Assembly: GCA_022709625.1 (NCBI GenBank)
Contig: JAKLIL010000058.1
Span: 1-8,881, forward strand
Source: Verrucomicrobiota bacterium
GTDB taxonomy: Bacteria > Verrucomicrobiota > Kiritimatiellia > CAIQIC01 > Lenti-01
Length of the DNA: 8,881 nucleotides
Direction: 5' to 3'
Each line of letters starts with the position of its first letter. Position 1 is the stretch's first letter. The notes under the pieces are model-generated. The model was not told the origin of the DNA. It did no database searches and was given only the letters and a program-made list of their open reading frames with translations. Shown piece after piece: positions 5,362-8,881 of the stretch. Position numbers and translations under genes: made by a program.

Positions 5362-7343
5362 ATGCCGGGCCGCTTAGCCTGGTCTATTCGTTGGACGCCG
5401 CGCTGGTCCAGCGCCTCGCCGGCTACCTGCACGGCCGCGCCATGGTGCGCCAGAGCCGCGCGGCCGCCGAACTGGAACTGCTGCTGGGCCAATACCGCGA
5501 CCCCCTCTTGTTCGTGGATCTGCGGGCCCCGGATTGCCTGGCGGTGTTGGCGACGCTGGCCCGCCGGTTTCCGGATGCGCTCGTCGTCGCGATCGGGGCG
5601 CCGCGCTCCGATCCGGGCCTGCGCGCGGCCGCCGCGGGCGTCTACGCCATCGAACCGGAAGACGTCGATCGCCTGCGCCTGCAAACCTTGTTCGACCAGG
5701 CCCAGGCGTACCTGCGGCTCCGCCAGGAGAACCGCGTGCTGAAGGAATACCTCGAGCGCCCGGCTCCGGCGGCGCCGCCGCCGCGGGCGGATCTCGGGCC
5801 CGCGCTCTACCATTTTCCCAACGCTTTTCGCCGGTTCGACAACATCGGCATCATGCTGGAGAGCGTCGTCGAGAGCGTCGCGAGTTGCGCGCACGTGTCC
5901 CGGGTGGCCGTATTCGCGCTCGCGCCGCCGGAGGTCTACCGCTACCGGGCCGGCGTCAAATGCCTGGAGGAGAGCCGGGCGCTGGAATATCCCAAGACGC
6001 ATCCGTTCGTCCAGTGGCTCCAGATGCGGGCCCACAGCCTGTCGCGGGCGACGTTGCGCCACGTCGAATCCATGGAGGAGCGCCTCCTGCTCGAAGGGGC
6101 GCTGGACGCGGCCGGGGCGGAGATCATCCTGCCACTGTTCGGCCGCGAACGACTCAACGGCTGGCTCTGCCTCGGCCGCCGGGCTTCCGGAGTGCCGTTC
6201 GACCAGCGGGACATCGAGGATCTGACCCTGCTGGCCGAACAGGTGTCGGTCACCATCGAAAACGCGCTGCTGCACGAAAGCCTCGCGGTCCAGAAGGCGC
6301 TGGCCGAGAATCTGCTCCAGGCCGTGCCCGTCGGCATCGTGGCCACCGGGGCCGACGGGGCCGTCCTCTGGTTCAACCGCGGGGCGGAACTCCTGCTGCA
6401 CGCGGAGGCCGCCGGGCTGATCGGCCAGCCCATGGAGCGGCATTCGAGTTTTCTCGCGTCGTTGCTGCGCCGCTGCGCGGCGGGGGAGCAGCCGGAAGAC
6501 GCGGTCGAATGGACCGAACCCGCGACCCGCCGGGAGCTGTCCATCCAACTGCGCCGCCTGCGCCAGGACGGACGCAGCATGGGCGCGCTGGCGGTCTTCC
6601 ACGACCTGACGGAAGAACGGATTCTGCGCGAGAAGCAAAACAACCTCGAACGCGCCACGTTCTGGAACGAGCTGGCCACGGCCATTTCCCACGAGGTGCG
6701 CAATCCGCTCGTGGCGATCAGCACCTTCGCCCAGTTGCTGCCGGAACGGTACGCGGACGCGGAGTTCCGCACCCAGTTCCGCGACCTCACGACGCAGGAG
6801 GTGGCCCGCCTGAACGGCCTGATCGACCAGCTTGACGAGTACGCGAATCCGCCGCGGATCGAATTCGCGCCCGTGGATCCGGCCGAACTGCTGGAAACGG
6901 CGCGCTGCAAGGTCCGCGGCGAGCCCGCCCGGGCGCTCGACGTCGGACTGGAAGCGGCACCGGGGCTGCCCGCCATCCGCGGCGATCTGCGCCTGCTGGC
7001 GGACGCCCTCGGCCGGCTGCTGCAAAACGCGGCGGCGGCCGTCGAGCGGACCGCCGAACCGCGCGTGTGGCTCCGCGCCCAAGCCGGCGAAATCGGCGCC
7101 GGCCGTCCGGCGGTCGTGATCGAAGTGGGCGACAACGGGCCGGGGATTCCGCCCGCATTGCTCGACAAGGTGTTTTCCCCGTTTTGCACCACCAAGGCGC
7201 GCGGCGTAGGCCTGGGGTTGCCGGTGGTCCGCCGCACCATGATCGACCACGGCGGCTTGATCGCCGTCGACAGCGGACCGGCCGGCACCGTCGTCCGGCT
7301 GACGCTGCCCGCCCACCCGCGCGCGAAGGAGCCCGCTTCATGA
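5358..7343 (+). CDS. Soluble sensor histidine kinase (HK2: pseudo-receiver, GAF, PAS, HisKA, HATPase)
   Basis: A 661-residue kinase with no membrane helix. Residues about 1-120 read like a degenerate receiver domain: LLFVDLRAPD keeps D54 where the phospho-acceptor would be, but the N-terminal acidic pair is missing (SLVYSLDA) and the usual Lys-Pro is Glu-Pro (YAIEPEDVDRL, E99). A short coiled linker (112-133) is followed by a Pro/Ala-rich stretch, a GAF-like domain at about 160-305 and a PAS domain at about 312-420. The DHp helix carries H445 in AISHEVRNPL. The ATPase domain has N557, G1 box DNGPGI (592-597), FSPFCTTK and G2 box GVGLGL (616-621). The first 20 DHp residues match HK1 at 14 positions, so the two kinases are probably paralogues and might heterodimerise. 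The start is the ATG in the ATGA overlapping the HK1 stop, with AAGGG 10 nt upstream. The catalytic residues look intact; its signal is unknown. Confidence 0.88.
   Translation: MNAGPLSLVYSLDAALVQRLAGYLHGRAMVRQSRAAAELELLLGQYRDPLLFVDLRAPDCLAVLATLARRFPDALVVAIGAPRSDPGLRAAAAGVYAIEPEDVDRLRLQTLFDQAQAYLRLRQENRVLKEYLERPAPAAPPPRADLGPALYHFPNAFRRFDNIGIMLESVVESVASCAHVSRVAVFALAPPEVYRYRAGVKCLEESRALEYPKTHPFVQWLQMRAHSLSRATLRHVESMEERLLLEGALDAAGAEIILPLFGRERLNGWLCLGRRASGVPFDQRDIEDLTLLAEQVSVTIENALLHESLAVQKALAENLLQAVPVGIVATGADGAVLWFNRGAELLLHAEAAGLIGQPMERHSSFLASLLRRCAAGEQPEDAVEWTEPATRRELSIQLRRLRQDGRSMGALAVFHDLTEERILREKQNNLERATFWNELATAISHEVRNPLVAISTFAQLLPERYADAEFRTQFRDLTTQEVARLNGLIDQLDEYANPPRIEFAPVDPAELLETARCKVRGEPARALDVGLEAAPGLPAIRGDLRLLADALGRLLQNAAAAVERTAEPRVWLRAQAGEIGAGRPAVVIEVGDNGPGIPPALLDKVFSPFCTTKARGVGLGLPVVRRTMIDHGGLIAVDSGPAGTVVRLTLPAHPRAKEPAS
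7326..7331 (+). promoter_or_regulatory. Shine-Dalgarno site of the response regulator
   Basis: AAGGAG lies 8 nt before the ATG at 7340, inside the end of HK2. It is the strongest ribosome site among the three overlapping junctions. The regulator may thus be translated more than the kinases, as is usual for two-component pairs. Confidence 0.7.
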
Positions 7344-7933
7344 AAACCCTCCTGATCGTGGACGACGACGTGCCGTTGCTGGATTCCCTGCGCTTCGTGT
7401 TTCGCGGCCTCTACGACGTCCTGACGGCGACCGCCGCCGAGGAAGCGGCAACCGTGCTGGCGCGGCAGCCCGTCGACGTCTTGCTGCTGGACATCCATTT
7501 GCCCGGCATGGACGGGATCGAATTCCTGCACCAGGTTCGCCGGGAACGCCCGTTCCTGCCGATCGTCATGATCAGCGCCGCCTCCTCCATCAAGCCCATC
7601 CTGCGGGCGCTGGAACTGGAAGGCGCCGAGTACGTCCGCAAACCGTTCGACATCGACGAACTGCGCCTGGTCGTGGCGCGCGCGTTGCGTTTGGGGGATC
7701 TGCGGCGGCGCGTAGCCGAGCTGGAACAAGCCGGGGTCCCGCCGGTGCCGTCGGACCTGCCCGAGGGCAAACCCATGAAACGGGCCGTGGACGATTTCGA
7801 GCGGGCGCTGATCCGGAAAGCGCTCCAGCGCGCCAACGGCGTCCAGACCCGCGCCGCCCAGATGCTGGGCACCACCCGGCGCATCTTGCGCTACCGGATG
7901 GAAAAACTGGATATTCCCTTTGCCGAATCCTAG
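7340..7933 (+). CDS. Response regulator with receiver and Fis-type HTH, no AAA+ domain
   Basis: A 197-residue DNA-binding response regulator. The receiver domain (about 1-118) has acidic residues D8/D9, phospho-acceptor D51 in LLLDIHLPGMDG, switch residue S79 (VMISA) and K101 in the KPF motif, so it should be phosphorylated normally. After a linker (about 119-147), the C-terminus (148-191) is a Fis/NtrC-type helix-turn-helix: DFERALIRKAL, then QTRAAQMLGTTRRILRYRM. The C-terminus looks like that of NtrC-family sigma54 activators, but the roughly 240-residue AAA+ ATPase module is absent. It should therefore act by simple DNA binding, as in RegA/ActR/PrrA-type regulators. Its ATG overlaps the HK2 stop, so HK2 and HK1 are the likely phosphate donors. 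Targets are unknown; the intergenic region at 1321-1639 and the dyad just downstream are reasonable candidates. Confidence 0.92.
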   Translation: MKTLLIVDDDVPLLDSLRFVFRGLYDVLTATAAEEAATVLARQPVDVLLLDIHLPGMDGIEFLHQVRRERPFLPIVMISAASSIKPILRALELEGAEYVRKPFDIDELRLVVARALRLGDLRRRVAELEQAGVPPVPSDLPEGKPMKRAVDDFERALIRKALQRANGVQTRAAQMLGTTRRILRYRMEKLDIPFAES

Positions 7934-7936
7934 CGT

Positions 7937-7958
7937 GGAATTGGGAGTTCCCAAATCC
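7937..7958 (+). repeat. 22-nt imperfect dyad between regulator and methyltransferase
   Basis: GGAATTGGGAGTTCCCAAATCC is symmetric at 9 of 10 base pairs around a central GT; the core TTGGGA-GT-TCCCAA is perfect. It starts 3 nt after the regulator's stop. As RNA it could form a stem with an AGTT loop, but no run of T follows, so it is not a standard intrinsic terminator. It could be an operator for the methyltransferase, a processing or stabilising hairpin, or a pausing site. Confidence 0.45.
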
Positions 7959-7998
7959 CGGACGATGGAGTAGGGTTCGGCATCGCACGGCACAACGC

Positions 7999-8820
7999 AT
8001 GGACGCGCGGTCCCCAACCATAACGGGTTCCTACCGGTTCGCCCGGTTTTCCAAGAGCGCCGAGGAGCTCGCGCGCCTGAAATTGCAGGCGACCGTGGCC
8101 ATCGACCGCGAACGCGACGCCTGGCGCGTCGCCGGCCTCCAGCCCGGCATGCGGGTGCTGGATCTCGGCTGCGGTCCCGGCTTCACCAGCTGCGAACTGG
8201 CGCGGGCGGTCGGCCCCGCGGGGCAGGTGACCGGCATCGATGCCAGTCCGGACTTGATCGCGGTGGCCGAACAAGCCAAGGAATCCGAACAAGTCGCCAA
8301 CGTCGCCTTTGCCCGGGGCGATGTCTATGCGCTCGACCTGCCGGCGGACCAGTTCGATTTCGTCCACGCGCGTTTTCTGTTCCAGCATCTGCGGGATCCG
8401 GGTCTGGCTTTGCGGAACGCATGGCGGGTCCTGAAGCCCGGCGGCGCGCTGTGCATTCTGGATATCGACGACGATTGGACGAGTTTTGCGCCGGCCAGCG
8501 CCGCGTTCGCGCGGTTTGTCCGCCGGGCCGGGGTGGCCCAACGCGGCCAAGGCGGCAACCGCCGGATCGGTTCGCAACTCCATGGCCTGCTGTCCGCCGC
8601 CGGTTTCCAGCAGGTTGCCGTGCGCATCCAGCCGTTGACGACGGCCGACCTGGGCTTGCGGAATTTCCTCGGCGTCGCGGTGCTTTTCCGGCTGGAGGTG
8701 CTGACGAAGTTCCAAAAGCTGTTGGCCATGCCGCTGCTGCGGAAAATCAAGGCCGCCGCGGGGGATCCGCATGCGTGGGGCGCGGTCGGCATATTCGTCG
8801 CCCGCGGCGCCAAGCCCTGA
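7999..8820 (+). CDS. Class I SAM-dependent methyltransferase
   Basis: A 273-residue Rossmann-fold methyltransferase of the UbiE/Methyltransf_11-25 type, which transfers a methyl group from S-adenosylmethionine to a small molecule or lipid. SAM-binding motif I is VLDLGCGPG (53-61). D81 in GIDASPDLI is the acidic residue expected to hold the ribose. GDVYALDLP (107-115) and the LKPGG turn (145-149) follow at normal spacing. The region after about 160 is the variable, substrate-facing part and includes GGNRRIGSQLHGLLSAAGF. It has no signal peptide; hydrophobic patches near 222-246 may contact a lipid-like substrate, which is only inferred. The ATG at 7999 is the first in-frame start, but it lacks a good Shine-Dalgarno, so the start is less certain than the family. 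It follows the regulator by 65 nt in the same direction and may belong to the same transcript. The substrate is unknown; the ketosynthase product is an attractive guess. Confidence 0.88.
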   Translation: MDARSPTITGSYRFARFSKSAEELARLKLQATVAIDRERDAWRVAGLQPGMRVLDLGCGPGFTSCELARAVGPAGQVTGIDASPDLIAVAEQAKESEQVANVAFARGDVYALDLPADQFDFVHARFLFQHLRDPGLALRNAWRVLKPGGALCILDIDDDWTSFAPASAAFARFVRRAGVAQRGQGGNRRIGSQLHGLLSAAGFQQVAVRIQPLTTADLGLRNFLGVAVLFRLEVLTKFQKLLAMPLLRKIKAAAGDPHAWGAVGIFVARGAKP

Positions 8821-8834
8821 CGGGCCCCGTCAGG
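8816..8834. terminator. Palindrome spanning two convergent stop codons
   Basis: CCTGACGGGCCCCGTCAGG is a perfect 9-bp inverted repeat around one central base. The TGA at 8818-8820 ends the methyltransferase. The mirror TGA on the other strand (8832-8830) ends the convergent gene. A GC-rich stem between converging genes fits a bidirectional transcription stop, but there is no T-run on either side, so intrinsic termination is doubtful. Confidence 0.4.
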
Positions 8835-8881
8835 CGGGATCCAGTTTCGCGCGCAGCAACTCGGCGCAGGCCGGCATGTCG
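8830..8881 (-). CDS. C-terminal end of a convergent gene, function unknown
   Basis: The minus strand reads in frame DMPACAELLRAKLDPA followed by TGA at 8832-8830. Only 16 codons are in the window and no family can be recognised. Support is the high-G+C third positions, the helix-like sequence, the dense gene packing (only 9 bp to the methyltransferase stop) and the palindrome shared by both stop codons. It could be a chance open frame. Confidence 0.4.
   Translation of the reverse strand, partial: DMPACAELLRAKLDPA

Larger units (their letters stand above)
1640..7933 (+). other. Four-gene operon: ketosynthase, two histidine kinases, response regulator
   Basis: The four genes are read in one direction with three 4-nt stop/start overlaps: GTGA at 2872-2875, ATGA at 5358-5361 and ATGA at 7340-7343. 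Such overlaps usually mean translational coupling and roughly balanced synthesis. The kinases and regulator therefore most likely form one phosphotransfer pathway. The condensing enzyme is made together with it, not merely located beside it. The methyltransferase 65 nt downstream may be read through or started separately. Confidence 0.8.

Noticed and set aside
4290..7316. 1008-codon minus-strand open frame across both kinase genes
   Set aside because: Long antisense frames are common in high-G+C coding DNA. The product is low in complexity (Arg, Gln, Ala, Gly), lacks motifs and lies opposite intact kinase domains.
5942..8017. 691-codon minus-strand open frame across HK2 and the regulator
   Set aside because: Antisense shadow; Ser/Arg/Ala-rich translation with no domain.

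Overview
The window looks like chromosomal DNA of a Gram-negative bacterium with high G+C. Genes are densely packed, codons are strongly G/C-biased at third positions, and there is a FadL-type outer-membrane beta-barrel protein. I cannot place the taxon from this sequence. There are no rRNA or tRNA genes, CRISPR arrays, transposases or integrases, and the gene bodies have similar composition. The one clearly AT-richer stretch is the divergent intergenic region at 1321-1639.

Layout: (1) On the minus strand from about 1320 leftward lies a FadL/OmpP1-family outer-membrane protein. The first 28 codons of a response regulator follow it after 10 nt and run off the left edge. (2) 1321-1639 is a divergent promoter region. 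(3) On the plus strand, 1640-7933 is a tight four-gene unit: an atypical beta-ketoacyl-ACP synthase (KAS), a membrane-bound sensor histidine kinase (HK1: multi-TM, GAF, PAS, HisKA, HATPase), a soluble sensor kinase (HK2: pseudo-receiver-like domain, GAF, PAS, HisKA, HATPase) and a small response regulator (receiver plus Fis-type HTH, no AAA+ domain). Each junction is a 4-nt stop/start overlap (GTGA, ATGA, ATGA), so the four proteins are probably translationally coupled. (4) A SAM-dependent methyltransferase follows after 65 nt that include a 22-nt imperfect dyad. (5) A convergent minus-strand gene has only its last 16 codons at the right edge, and a 19-bp palindrome spans both stop codons.

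How they may work together (inference): the three signalling genes form a two-kinase, one-regulator pathway. The two kinases appear paralogous through the DHp region. HK1 would read a membrane or lipid-phase signal and HK2 a cytosolic one, and both would converge on the DNA-binding regulator. The leading gene is a KAS whose catalytic cysteine and second histidine are kept, while other normally conserved active-site positions are changed. A condensing enzyme fused into a signalling operon, opposite a hydrophobic-compound porin and followed by a methyltransferase, suggests a locus that makes, modifies or senses an acyl or lipid-like compound. No experimental link can be seen from the sequence, so this remains a hypothesis.
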